Source: Cyanobium sp. ARS6 | GTDB lineage: Bacteria; Cyanobacteriota; Cyanobacteriia; PCC-6307; Cyanobiaceae | Assembly (NCBI GenBank): GCA_002687115.1 | Contig: NYZI01000076.1 | Location: 1 to 57,095 of the forward strand | Reading direction: 5' to 3' | Length of the DNA: 57,095 bases | Shown here: piece by piece, positions 33,870 to 41,543 of the stretch | Position numbering within the stretch: position 1 is the stretch's first letter | How the letters are laid out: every line of letters starts with the position of its first letter | Notes under the pieces: model-generated | What the model was told of the DNA's origin: nothing | Databases searched by the model: none | What the model saw: only the letters and a program-made list of their open reading frames with translations | Program-made: the position numbers and the translations under genes

Positions 33870-34402
33870 GAATCCTTTTTACTTCTAGATGAATATTGGC
33901 CGCTTATAAAGCTCTTGCTGTGACGATTGCTTCGGCAAGCATTTACAATTGCCATCATTGCAGCCTTTAAAGATTAGTGCTCACTCGATAATTCGATCTG
34001 CGAATTACAAACGAATGCAACCACCGAAGAGACAACACGACGCAGCTCCATGTACACAAATGTATGAACATGGCACTCACCAAGACAGAGGTGATCTGCC
34101 CAAGACAAATTAACTGTCATGGGGAAATAATCACCAAATGTTAAAGCCTCTTGCCGCGAACTTCTGCGAACGATTAAGAACCCATGAAGGCTACATCTGG
34201 TGAACTCAAAAGCTACGGAGGCCGTGGGATTAGCAGCTTCCCATTGCTTAGTCAATACTCAGGTCGTACGCCACAACGTAATCAACGATGAGAGGTCAGA
34301 GCACGACCATGAATTGCAAGGTCTTTGCAAACGAGCAGCTCGACAGTTGATGCTGCCGATCGGATCCATAGTCCGATGAACTTTGATCAAAACATGAATC
34401 GA
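33870..34402. other. 530-base stretch with one doubtful minus-strand frame
   Basis: A 93-codon frame (33974-34255, MTKQWEAANPTASVAFEF...) has some coding-like composition but no ribosome-binding site and no family. I do not call it. No RNA features seen. Confidence 0.35.
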
Positions 34403-34606
34403 TCACTGAATGAGACCAAGTCTTGTCGCTTGGCAGCAGCCCATTGACCATCTGTCTCGGTATCGGTCGATCGTCGCTTTGACGAAAGCCAGAGCATGGT
34501 CCACGCATAGACACCACAGCAGATCAACACCCAACACATGGTCGATGGCGACCAAGCTTGGGCCGTTCAGAGCTTTGCCAGCAGAAATGACGGTGATGAC
34601 ATCCAT
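34403..34606 (-). CDS. Possible 67-aa protein
   Basis: The ATG frame reads MDVITVISAGKALNGPSLVA, then IDHVLGVDLLWCLCVDHALA and FVKATIDRYRDRWSMG. The central hydrophobic, helix-friendly part looks coding. Overlapping frames on both strands make it uncertain. No family recognised. Confidence 0.35.
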   Translation of the reverse strand: MDVITVISAGKALNGPSLVAIDHVLGVDLLWCLCVDHALAFVKATIDRYRDRWSMGCCQATRLGLIQ

Positions 34607-34767
34607 TTGCGAGCAGCTGCTGCTCCGCTTACAGAGTGATCAGGCAGCGCCGGGCAGAGTCCGCTGACACAGTGACAGCTTGTAGTCTGAAACTGCTTAA
34701 CCACGCTTTAACCTTGCTTAGAGCTCTCAATGAAGAGGGACAGAGGTCCTGACAACGGGGTGAATCG

Positions 34768-34914
34768 ATGAATCCAGACAAACAACACCGCAAGCTGGTC
34801 AAGCTCAAACTCAAAGCCGAGGAGTGCCTCACGAGGGAACAGGCTCAAAAAATCATTCGCAAAGCGGATAAGGCTCATCGCAAGCTTTCAGAAGGCCCCA
34901 ACAAAGCTGCCTGA
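34768..34914 (+). CDS. 48-aa basic protein
   Basis: The ATG frame gives MNPDKQHRKLVKLKLKAEEC and LTREQAQKIIRKADKAHRKL then SEGPNKAA. It is very Lys/Arg-rich with a regular helical pattern, compatible with nucleic-acid or ribosome association. It is followed at once by a hairpin. Family unknown. Confidence 0.6.
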   Translation: MNPDKQHRKLVKLKLKAEECLTREQAQKIIRKADKAHRKLSEGPNKAA

Positions 34915-34919
34915 GAAAA

Positions 34920-34938
34920 GAGCAGGAAGTTCCTGCTC
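34920..34938 (+). terminator. Hairpin after the 48-aa basic-protein gene
   Basis: GAGCAGGA and TCCTGCTC form a perfect 8-bp stem around AGT, six bases after the stop codon. There is no T-run downstream; AAAA precedes it, so on the minus strand it would look like a terminator. Confidence 0.5.
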
Positions 34939-35195
34939 TGCTTCGCGAAGGATCCGGCTGGTTCAATGCAGCACTTTGAGACGACCTCGCAGAACCGGAA
35001 CCAAAAAAGGCAACACAAACGTCACATGGCTTGGCCCTGGCTTTGACCGACAAGAACCAGCAAGACCCTGAGAATTGATTTGGCGGTTTCCCCAGCTACA
35101 CAACTTCAGTGATCTGGATTCATTTCATCTGTCTTCGTGAAGCATGTGAAGCAGGGAGCTGAGCAAAGGTGAGTCAGCGTGGAGGTCCAATCGTT
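34939..35195. other. Spacer upstream of the second nested hairpin
   Basis: Minus-strand frames here (34853-35053, 35106-35414) have random composition. No gene called. Confidence 0.4.
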
Positions 35196-35270
35196 GACAG
35201 GTTCGATTGGTCGTCTAACTGCGACTCCGGAGCTGCCACTGTCGGGCAGCTCCGGACTAGGCGATCCCAG
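35196..35270 (+). ncRNA. Nested hairpin element, copy 2
   Basis: After GACAGGTTCGATTGG, TCGTCTA (35211-35217) pairs with TAGGCGA (35258-35264, one G-T/U pair). Inside, CCGGAGCTGCC (35227-35237) pairs perfectly with GGCAGCTCCGG (35245-35255) around a 7-base loop. The internal loop is 9 and 2 bases. The geometry equals that of copy 1 at 33197, with compensating changes in the inner stem. It lies about 155 bases upstream of the DUF3104 gene and could be part of its 5' leader or a separate RNA. Confidence 0.5.
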
Positions 35271-35424
35271 GGCAGAGAACAATGGCTGACGAGACCACTC
35301 AGTCGACGACGAGACTTCAGATCGACTGGGAATCACCAAAACCAATTCCTTGGGAGTGCGTGTCTTTACTCTTTTCTTGCGGGACCAAAGGGGGTTAGAC
35401 CCGAGAAAGAACAAACGTACTTCA

Positions 35425-35748
35425 ATGCCGACTTATCCTCCCCTGGGCCCACCCAGCTCGAATGTCATTGATGCAGCCTCTGCTTTCCTGTCCATCCGAC
35501 CTGGTCAGTTCGTCATCGTCAAGGAGTTGACTCCGGCCAGTGAAAGGGTTGATATCGAAAAAAACTGGTGGCTTGGACAGGTGATCTTCTGTGAGGGATG
35601 GGCACAACATTCCCGGATGAACTCACTGTTTCAGGTGGCTGACGTCGAAGACGGCGCTATTCGCTGGGTCCACCCCACCCAGGTGACCCATGTACTGCAT
35701 GGACTGGATGGGATTGGCCAGGAAGGTTGGGATGGGTTTGAGGATTAG
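35425..35748 (+). CDS. DUF3104-family protein
   Basis: From MPTYPPLGPPSSNVIDAASA the 107-residue product has the cyanobacterial DUF3104 pattern: FLSIRPGQFVIVKE, then ERVDIEKNWWLGQVIFCEGW, a segment MNSLFQVADVEDGAIRWVHP and TQVTHVLHGL. The small beta-barrel-like fold and the WWxGQVIxxEGxA core are characteristic. Function unknown. The longer frame (from 35350) runs into unlikely sequence. A hairpin element lies upstream. Confidence 0.78.
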   Translation: MPTYPPLGPPSSNVIDAASAFLSIRPGQFVIVKELTPASERVDIEKNWWLGQVIFCEGWAQHSRMNSLFQVADVEDGAIRWVHPTQVTHVLHGLDGIGQEGWDGFED

Positions 35749-35780
35749 TCAACGTCGAGAGCGAACCGCCGCTGCCGGAC

Positions 35781-35806
35781 AAAAAAAGGAGGCCTTCGCG
35801 GCCTCC
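35781..35806 (-). terminator. Rho-independent terminator on the minus strand
   Basis: Read on the minus strand, GGAGGCC and GGCCTCC pair across a 5-base loop and are followed by T7 (A7 at 35781-35787 on the plus strand). It lies 33 bases after the DUF3104 stop. In plus orientation it has no T-run, so it may end transcripts coming from the right. Confidence 0.7.
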
Positions 35807-36032
35807 GTCTACCTATCACCAAAGGAGAAGTGCTCGACGCCTCTCCTGACTTCAGTATGTGTATCGCATAGAACATGTGCCTGAGATCACATACTCATTG
35901 TCGCAGGGGGACTTGGTCTGCTATCAACCGAAACCAATCTGACCATCGACAAACCAGGATCCTGACCTCTCGCTGAAGCCAGATAAGCGTACGAACAAGA
36001 TCAGAAGGGCTGAATGGTTGGATCCTGAAAAA

Positions 36033-36706
36033 ATGGCCACCCTTGAGACATGCTCATCTGCCCTAACGATGGCTGGCCCACCGACACAACAAGCAACAAG
36101 AAGAATCCTTGAATCCAGTGGCACACTGATCGAAAACGATCATTTTGTGTGCGCTTCGGGAGACCATGGCTCCGGATGGATAGCGAAAGATCTCATTAAT
36201 CACAGACCTGAATTGGCCTATCAACTTGGCCAATTACTAGGAAAAGAAATCCAGAACAATGGATTAAAATCTGAGATGGTCTGTGGACCAGCCATAGGCG
36301 GAGTGATTTGCGCCCAATACACAGCTTTGGCACTTGGCAGTCGCTGCGTTTTCAGCGAACAAGTCGTGAATTAGAAAGGCCACACCACGAACTTTGAGAT
36401 CAAAAGGGGTTACGACGAAATTGTAAAAAATAAATCTGTTTTAATTGTCGACGACATTATTAATACAGGATTTTCGGTGCGATTAACATACGAGGCGATT
36501 GCAAAAGCCGGTGGAAAACCAATCGGGATCGCCGCTTATGTGAACCGTGGAAATGTTGGTGCAAGTGAGCTTGGGGTGAAGAACTTTTTTTTCTCGACGA
36601 AATTCACTTGCCAGCATGGCCCGGACAAAACTGTCCTCTCTGTCAATCAGACAAACCGATTAATATTCAATATGCGCATGGAGCTGAATACGTTGCACAA
36701 AACTGA
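36033..36706 (+). pseudogene. Orotate-phosphoribosyltransferase-like gene with a TAG and a frameshift at a T8 run
   Basis: One frame from MATLETCSSALTMAGPPTQQ covers the N-terminal half with HFVCASGDHGSGWIAKDLIN and VCGPAIGGVICAQYTALALG, then TAG (36372-36374). After it the same frame carries KSVLIVDDIINTGFSV, the PRPP-binding motif of type I phosphoribosyltransferases, and EAIAKAGGKPIGIAAYVNRG. At the T8 run near 36585-36592 the correct continuation moves to another frame (DEIHLPAWPGQNCPLCQSDK, PINIQYAHGAEYVAQN), ending at 36706. One base lost from a T9 run would explain it. With two lesions I judge it inactive unless the sequence has errors. An intact form would make or salvage a nucleotide, as PyrE does. 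Confidence 0.75.
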
Positions 36707-36748
36707 GTCTTTGAGTTGAAAGCCCAAAAGTCTTCAATGCAGCCTTCA

Positions 36749-36925
36749 TTACATCGTTCCTTGGTCGACAAGAGCCGATGAGAATTCCTGAAATGCAATA
36801 GCAGCATCTGAAGGAGTCGAATTATATTTTAATTCCCATTGCTCAACCAGAGCACGCATGTCTTGCCACATATCAACCATGGCGAGTGGATCGAATCCGG
36901 AGGACTGGGGCAAGGTGTTGGCCAT
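36749..36925 (-). CDS. 58-aa hypothetical protein
   Basis: The ATG frame gives MANTLPQSSGFDPLAMVDMW, then QDMRALVEQWELKYNSTPSD and AAIAFQEFSSALVDQGTM. It is helical and soluble, with the composition of a genuine small gene. No family recognised. It is convergent with the PRTase-like pseudogene. Confidence 0.6.
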   Translation of the reverse strand: MANTLPQSSGFDPLAMVDMWQDMRALVEQWELKYNSTPSDAAIAFQEFSSALVDQGTM

Positions 36926-37079
36926 AGATGGATCGAGGGTATCAAGCAGTTTCCTTCTAACTGATCAACAACGACACTGCTGATTCGCCACTCACGTCGC
37001 AAACAATCAGCGAACTGAGATCAAGTGAGCTCCTCTGGATCGCCAGCAGGCATGATCAGGAGCACTTCTGACCGGATTC

Positions 37080-37316
37080 ATGACACGAGCCACGCGACTC
37101 ATCAAAAAGCTCGACAGGTTGCTCAGCGAGCACGACAGCTTTGGCGATAGCCCGGAATCCTGTGTGGATGAGATGGTTGACAAACTCAGCGATCTGATCA
37201 AGGCCATACAAGAGAAAAACAAGCAAGAGCACTGGGCCTCGATCTACGTGGAACGTGACCGCACTCGCATCAAGACAGCTGTGCTCAACAAAGTGATGGA
37301 TCGCAGTTCGCAGTGA
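37080..37316 (+). CDS. 78-aa helical hypothetical protein
   Basis: The product reads MTRATRLIKKLDRLLSEHDS, then VDEMVDKLSDLIKAIQEKNK and HWASIYVERDRTRIKTAVLN. Amphipathic helices dominate and coiled-coil character is likely in the first 50 residues. Soluble; no family recognised. Confidence 0.6.
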   Translation: MTRATRLIKKLDRLLSEHDSFGDSPESCVDEMVDKLSDLIKAIQEKNKQEHWASIYVERDRTRIKTAVLNKVMDRSSQ

Positions 37317-37337
37317 ATCCAGAACAACTAACCCTGA

Positions 37338-37583
37338 TCAAGCTTCAGCCCTCCTGGCGTCAATAATCCGTGCCAGCTGAAGCATGTATCCAGCCGTACA
37401 CCAGCGGCCATGGCTGCGAGCACGGTTTTCAATGTCTGAACGAATCTCAGCGGTTTCAGCCATCAGCAGGTCAAGTTCAATCTGTGGCAACTCATAAAGC
37501 TCCTGAAGTTCAACCTCGCGCCCAAGCAGGTGGCTGCGAAACCACTTTCTCGCCTGTTCCTGGAGTGGAATCTCTTGCGTCAT
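37338..37583 (-). CDS. 81-aa hypothetical protein
   Basis: The product contains MTQEIPLQEQARKWFRSHLL, YELPQIELDLLMAETAEIRS and GYMLQLARIIDARRAEA. It is helical and hydrophilic. Convergent with the 78-aa gene. The overlapping plus-strand frame is a shadow. Family unknown. Confidence 0.6.
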   Translation of the reverse strand: MTQEIPLQEQARKWFRSHLLGREVELQELYELPQIELDLLMAETAEIRSDIENRARSHGRWCTAGYMLQLARIIDARRAEA

Positions 37584-37701
37584 TCAACTTGACCATCAAA
37601 GGCCATTCTGACCAATACAGCCATTTCCAGGCTTGATTGAGCTGGATTGAACAACTTGCTTTCTGAGCAGCAACGCGTTTTAGTGCTGAAGTCAAACATC
37701 A

Positions 37702-37794
37702 ATGGAACGCGTTCTGAAAAACCACTGGCTTTCACTCGCCATCGCAGCGTTTTCTCTCAGTGGCCTGCTTTGGCTTGAGCTGATCGCAGCTTAA
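37702..37794 (+). CDS. 30-aa single-helix membrane protein
   Basis: The ATG frame gives MERVLKNHWLSLAIAAFSLS then GLLWLELIAA, a helix with a basic cytosolic end. Size and pattern match tiny membrane proteins of picocyanobacteria. No family is recognised and the start lacks a strong ribosome-binding site. Confidence 0.45.
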   Translation: MERVLKNHWLSLAIAAFSLSGLLWLELIAA

Positions 37795-37962
37795 AAACCT
37801 GAATTTTTCCTCTCAAAGTTGACAAACAACCCATAGAGATATCGAGGAGTTCAGCGCCCAAGAAGGCTACGGCTAAAAACAATCAATCAGCAAAAACCAG
37901 GGAAAACCGGGCAATAAAACAGTGATGTGATGCAATCAACTTATAGCTAGATCATCATGCAA

Positions 37963-38181
37963 TCAAAGAGGTTCGTCAGGCCCTGGAAGAGGCTTTCTAC
38001 TCTTTCTTTGAGGCAATAATGATTTTAAAGCACCGATCATATCATTTGTTCTAGAAACGAAGATAAAACTTCCAAGAAAAAAAATTGCAGCAATTGCAAA
38101 AACAGTGGACGTAAGCACATCCAGTTCGAGATTTCCGATCACAATTCCAATCATGTTCGACGCGATTAAATGACGCAACAT
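37963..38181 (-). CDS. 72-aa membrane protein
   Basis: The product has one long hydrophobic helix (LTSTVFAIAAIFFLGSFIFV, about 23-42), preceded by a short hydrophobic stretch (MIGIVIGNLEL), and a basic tail (PQRKSRKPLPGPDEPL). Alternative start at the second Met (38154). Family unknown. Confidence 0.6.
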   Translation of the reverse strand: MLRHLIASNMIGIVIGNLELDVLTSTVFAIAAIFFLGSFIFVSRTNDMIGALKSLLPQRKSRKPLPGPDEPL

Positions 38182-38487
38182 TACACTGAATCAACAGTAA
38201 CCACACCACCTCATCAGGGCAATAACAACACACAGAACAGAGGCCTTGTTCCAGAAAACCACAGGACTAATTCGGCAATACAAGGACTGGTTCAGCCTAT
38301 TCGCTGTATAGACAAAGAACACTCGTCAGCAAGCCAATGAACCTGCACAATCGATCCACAGTGCATTCTGGCTGAAAGTTGATGTCGCCCAACCAGAGAA
38401 CTTGTCACAGGACTGGATGTCTCTGGATTGTTGGCGGTTAAGGTGAGCCTGTCTTCAGTCACGCTCCAGGGATTACCCGAAGCTCAA
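38182..38487. other. Spacer with no gene seen
   Basis: The upstream in-frame extension of the next gene (38428-38487) is not convincing. A promoter for the gene at 38488 is expected here. Confidence 0.45.
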
Positions 38488-38718
38488 ATGCGATCATCAC
38501 TACTGCTTCTGCTTGCTCTTCTCGTGGCACCTGCCGCAGCACTTGCTCAGAAAAAAATCCCAAAAGCCCAGGGACACGACCAGTGCCCTCTCGGATACGT
38601 CAATACACTTGGCACGACTTGTGTTTCACCGATTTACTATGAGGTTGAACCCACTAACGGAAAAGCCTGTAAAGAAGGGTGGATGAATGTTGGCGCTGGC
38701 TATTGCAGAAAAAAATGA
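38488..38718 (+). CDS. Small secreted Cys-rich protein
   Basis: From MRSSLLLLLALLVAPAAALA the 76-residue product has a signal peptide (cleavage after ALA). The short mature part has four Cys: HDQCPLGYVNTLGTTCVSPI and NGKACKEGWMNVGAGYCRKK. Two repeats of a Cys-x-GYVN/GWMN-G-C pattern suggest two disulfides. I know this pattern as a conserved picocyanobacterial secreted protein of unknown role. Confidence 0.72.
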   Translation: MRSSLLLLLALLVAPAAALAQKKIPKAQGHDQCPLGYVNTLGTTCVSPIYYEVEPTNGKACKEGWMNVGAGYCRKK

Positions 38719-38806
38719 GCTGCGATCCAATATCGATCCTGCAGACACCGCATCGGCACAATCAAGAGACCATTACTAAAGATCCATTAACAGCAACGAT
38801 GTAGCA

Positions 38807-39055
38807 ATGAAACGTCTCCCAGAAGCCATTCTGCTGTTGGAAGCTGGGATGTTCTCTATGGCGGGGCTATGCGCCAGCGCACAACCCCGCCCAAGTTCAG
38901 AGTGCGAGCAAAAACTAATTGGGCAAGGATTCAATATCATCGACAAGGATATCGATGATGATTTATACGAGTTTGAAGCAATCAGGAATAATTAAAAGTG
39001 GGAAATCAAAACAGATACGAATTGCAATGTTCTCATGAAACGTATTGACAACTAG
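38807..39055 (+). pseudogene. PepSY-like secreted protein interrupted by one TAA
   Basis: The frame starts MKRLPEAILLLEAGMFSMAG with a signal-like segment and continues as CEQKLIGQGFNIIDKDIDDD and YEFEAIRNN, then TAA (38993-38995). The same frame goes on as KWEIKTDTNCNVLMKRIDN to TAG at 39055. YEFEAIxNNxxWEIxxDxNCxVLxxxID is one uninterrupted PepSY-type strand pattern, so the stop splits a single small domain. A one-base change would restore Gln/Glu/Lys. Product about 82 residues. Confidence 0.65.
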
Positions 39056-39109
39056 CAATATGGATTGTTTGCAGGGAGCAAAGCTTAATTCAATGCATTC
39101 ACGGCAAAA

Positions 39110-39475
39110 TCACATCAATCCCAAAGCGTGAAACAAACCTCTGCTTACAAATACAAGCATACAAACAGAGGTGAATGCCACGAGATTAATTGCAGCAATA
39201 TCGAATATCAGAGGGCTTCGCTCAGCCTGAACTGATCCACCTCTGGAAAATGCCTGGTTGATATCGTCCCAGTAAGCGAGAACGAATCCTTTCTTGGCGG
39301 TCAGGCTTCCAGAACTGGCCAAAATCTGACTTTGCCCCTGGCTGGCACGTTGCTGGCGATCGATCTTCTCAGCCTCGCGCCTGAAGGCGTTCTGGAACCA
39401 GTTGACATGGCTGAAGAACCCCACAGTGAACCAGAAAATCAGCGAAACACCGATTAACGCACTGAGCATCACCAT
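39110..39475 (-). CDS. Two-helix membrane protein
   Basis: The 121-residue product has an N-terminal helix (LSALIGVSLIFWFTVGFFSH), a charged middle (NAFRREAEKIDRQQRASQGQ; FVLAYWDDINQAFSRGGSVQ) and a C-terminal helix (INLVAFTSVCMLVFVSRGLF). It is an integral membrane protein with a cytosolic loop. No family recognised. Confidence 0.6.
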   Translation of the reverse strand: MVMLSALIGVSLIFWFTVGFFSHVNWFQNAFRREAEKIDRQQRASQGQSQILASSGSLTAKKGFVLAYWDDINQAFSRGGSVQAERSPLIFDIAAINLVAFTSVCMLVFVSRGLFHALGLM

Positions 39476-39675
39476 GCTGAAAAGACCCTGTGGACATGAA
39501 CTAACAAACCATCATCCGCTTAATGCAAGGACCACAAGTGACACATGAATCAAACAGAAAGGTCATTTGAAGGAACATGCGGCTAAGAGCACATTTCGAA
39601 CAAAGTGGTCAATCAATTGCTACTCTTGCGCGTCATTGCCTAGGTTTAACCTGCGGATTCTTGCACTGAGGTCGC

Positions 39676-39960
39676 TCAGGACTTTCCGGTTGGTAACTGT
39701 GCTCGATAATCGTCAGCAACTACATCCAGAAGACCTAAAACATACCGATCACTGGCTCCGATTTCAGATTGAAGAGTCTGCAAAATCACACGAATATCTT
39801 CAATCGCAACATTAATCTGGTTTTCAAGCTGAGAGACGCTTGGCTGCCATTCTTCGGTGAAAGAGGTTGCAGAGGCGATTTTCAGATTTGCCGAATCCTG
39901 ATGTTTTGGAGGCATGGAGCCTCGTCGTGGTGCCTGGGAATTTCGAGCTTGGTAGGCCAT
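39676..39960 (-). CDS. Hypothetical soluble protein
   Basis: From MAYQARNSQAPRRGSMPPKH the 94-residue product has a disordered N-terminus and a helical C-terminal half (VSQLENQINVAIEDIRVILQ, TLQSEIGASDRYVLGLLDVV) suited to coiled-coil association. Upstream in-frame Met codons (to 40065) exist but encode less likely sequence. Family unknown. Confidence 0.6.
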   Translation of the reverse strand: MAYQARNSQAPRRGSMPPKHQDSANLKIASATSFTEEWQPSVSQLENQINVAIEDIRVILQTLQSEIGASDRYVLGLLDVVADDYRAQLPTGKS

Positions 39961-40153
39961 GGCAATCGTTTTACAGAAGCTTTCCATCTGAACGGAAGGA
40001 AGACTGTCAATTAGCCAACCAACAGAACGTTCAAAGAAGACGAAGCAAAGCGAACAGATCAGCACAACCGAAGCTGAACGAAATCATCCGAAAGCAGCTA
40101 GCGCGATTGCAAATCGATACCTTTGAATCACAAAAAGAGCTGAGTCAATAAAC

Positions 40154-40510
40154 TCATCGTCTTCGGCCCAAAACTTTTCTCTGCACCACACCCCCATTTT
40201 TTTGATAGAGAACAAGGCGATTTTCTTCCAAAGTATTGAAACTCAGAAGACCTTTGGAGCGATATTGTCGATTAAATGGGACGACCCAGGATGTTCCCAT
40301 AGCCATGACATAAATCAGCTCCTGCTGATCATCGCTAATGCAAAAGCGTACCTCCGAATCCTTATAAACACCTACATCACTGACAAAATCAGCTTTGAAG
40401 TAGTCACAGCCCTGAGCTCGTTGAAACTCATCTTTGATATTGGCCAGCGCAGGGCTTCCGCAGCTGATTCCGAGCAGCGCCAGAAAACCGATCCCGGGGA
40501 CACGCTTCAC
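40154..40510 (-). CDS. Secreted hypothetical protein
   Basis: A GTG at 40510 gives MKRVPGIGFLALLGISCGSP then ALANIKDEF, a signal peptide (or lipobox GISC), and a 118-residue product. The domain GCDYFKADFVSDVGVYKDSE, VRFCISDDQQELIYVMAMGT and SWVVPFNRQYRSKGLLSFNT is beta-rich with two Cys. ATG starts further up (40630) give an improbable N-terminus. Periplasmic. Family unknown. Confidence 0.55.
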   Translation of the reverse strand: MKRVPGIGFLALLGISCGSPALANIKDEFQRAQGCDYFKADFVSDVGVYKDSEVRFCISDDQQELIYVMAMGTSWVVPFNRQYRSKGLLSFNTLEENRLVLYQKNGGVVQRKVLGRRR

Positions 40511-40618
40511 AACAAACCATGGAACGACAACAGCAGCATGACATGACGCTTCACAGCTGCGATGCGAGTCGGACTCAGGCCGTGAAAAGGACATAACCAT
40601 CGTCAGCACGGCAAGGAG

Positions 40619-40900
40619 ATGGGATTTCAATCGCTACTTGAGCTTGATCTGATCAATACATCCTGCTTTAAGCAATGGACTAATTTTTTCCCATTATCAA
40701 GTGAATCCTTGTCAACACGCCACTTCGGAGAATCTGAAGAAGCGACTCCGGGATTCATTGATCCCGTGTTTCTCCAACATGCCGAGGCCAGAGTTGGGCC
40801 TTGGTGGGAAGCTCGAATTCGCGACCTGATAAGACAGGATTGCACTGAAGAAGCAGGAGCTCTGTTCAGAGAGTTCGAGACACCTGAAAAGGGCTTCTAA
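40619..40900 (+). CDS. Hypothetical soluble protein
   Basis: The 93-residue product ends with a coding-like stretch EATPGFIDPVFLQHAEARVG, PWWEARIRDLIRQDCTEEAG and ALFREFETPEKGF. The N-terminal 35 residues are less certain. GGAG precedes the ATG but too closely. No family recognised. Confidence 0.5.
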   Translation: MGFQSLLELDLINTSCFKQWTNFFPLSSESLSTRHFGESEEATPGFIDPVFLQHAEARVGPWWEARIRDLIRQDCTEEAGALFREFETPEKGF

Positions 40901-41028
40901 TCTTGACTGTTGATCTCTGCTGAAGCAATAGCTTTGTATGGTAACAAACAGATCAATTGTTGTCAGGGAAAGAGGCTTGCCAAGTGGACTGGATAAGTTC
41001 ATGATGGCGTTACCTACAAAGACGCTTG

Positions 41029-41172
41029 ATGAGCAACCGTATTGTTCGTGCTCACAAGAAATTAATTATCAAAATACAACAAAAAACGGGTCTTTCTGAT
41101 TATCAAATTCTGTGGATCACTTTCGCCAAAGGCGTACTAACAGGAATCTTGCTCACTATTCTTTTAGCTTGA
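41029..41172 (+). CDS. 47-aa membrane protein, paralogue of the 1733 gene
   Basis: The ATG frame gives MSNRIVRAHKKLIIKIQQKT, then GLSDYQILWITFAKGVLTGI and LLTILLA. The GLSxYQ-xx-xxxxKG plus C-terminal helix matches the gene at 1733-1936 (GLSNYQMAALVWVKGLIIGI). Two copies in one window point to a small membrane-protein family with a basic N-terminus; function unknown. Downstream it overlaps the long version of the 41217 gene frame, which I do not use. Confidence 0.65.
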   Translation: MSNRIVRAHKKLIIKIQQKTGLSDYQILWITFAKGVLTGILLTILLA

Positions 41173-41216
41173 ATAAGCCCACAGAGTTTTATGTTTCCAC
41201 AAAAAACAAATCAACA

Positions 41217-41417
41217 ATGTCATCAACCAAAAGAAACGACCAACAAAGATCTCTAACTTACACTGAAATGATGAACGAAGGCAGGCAGACCAAAAGAGCT
41301 AGTCAACAGCAAAATGATGCTGAGCTTCAAGACCGAGTAGAAGAGCTAGAAAGAAAGGTGGAACATCTTCAGAAAGTAATCCAACGACAGATTCGACTCG
41401 GCAGACTATCCGAGTAA
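41217..41417 (+). CDS. 66-aa coiled-coil protein
   Basis: From ATG at 41217 (MSSTKRNDQQRSLTYTEMMN) the product has a polar N-terminus and a clear coiled coil (LQDRVEELERKVEHLQKVIQ, about residues 37-57) with heptad Leu/Val spacing, ending RQIRLGRLSE. Likely an oligomerising small protein. Family unknown. Confidence 0.6.
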   Translation: MSSTKRNDQQRSLTYTEMMNEGRQTKRASQQQNDAELQDRVEELERKVEHLQKVIQRQIRLGRLSE

Positions 41418-41469
41418 ACAGCAAGCATTCAGAAAGGAGCCTGAGTACCAGTTCATCACAACATAAAAT

Positions 41470-41499
41470 TTGACTTCGCATGAATTTATGCGAAGCCAA
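41470..41499 (+). terminator. Hairpin between convergent genes
   Basis: TTGACTTCGCAT and ATGCGAAGCCAA form a 12-base stem with one A-C mismatch around GAATTT. It lies between the coiled-coil gene and the convergent pentapeptide-repeat gene. AAATT flanks give weak T-runs on the minus strand. Confidence 0.55.
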
Positions 41500-41543
41500 A
41501 TACACAAATTCAGTTATTCAAAAGATTGGAGATCTGAAACTAG

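Noticed and set aside
33974..34255. 93-codon minus-strand frame
   Set aside because: Some hydrophobic pattern but no start signal or family; overlapping alternatives are equally good.
39867..40151. Plus-strand frame ending RKQLARLQIDTFESQKELSQ
   Set aside because: The last part looks coding but there is no usable start; most of it overlaps the minus-strand gene at 39676.
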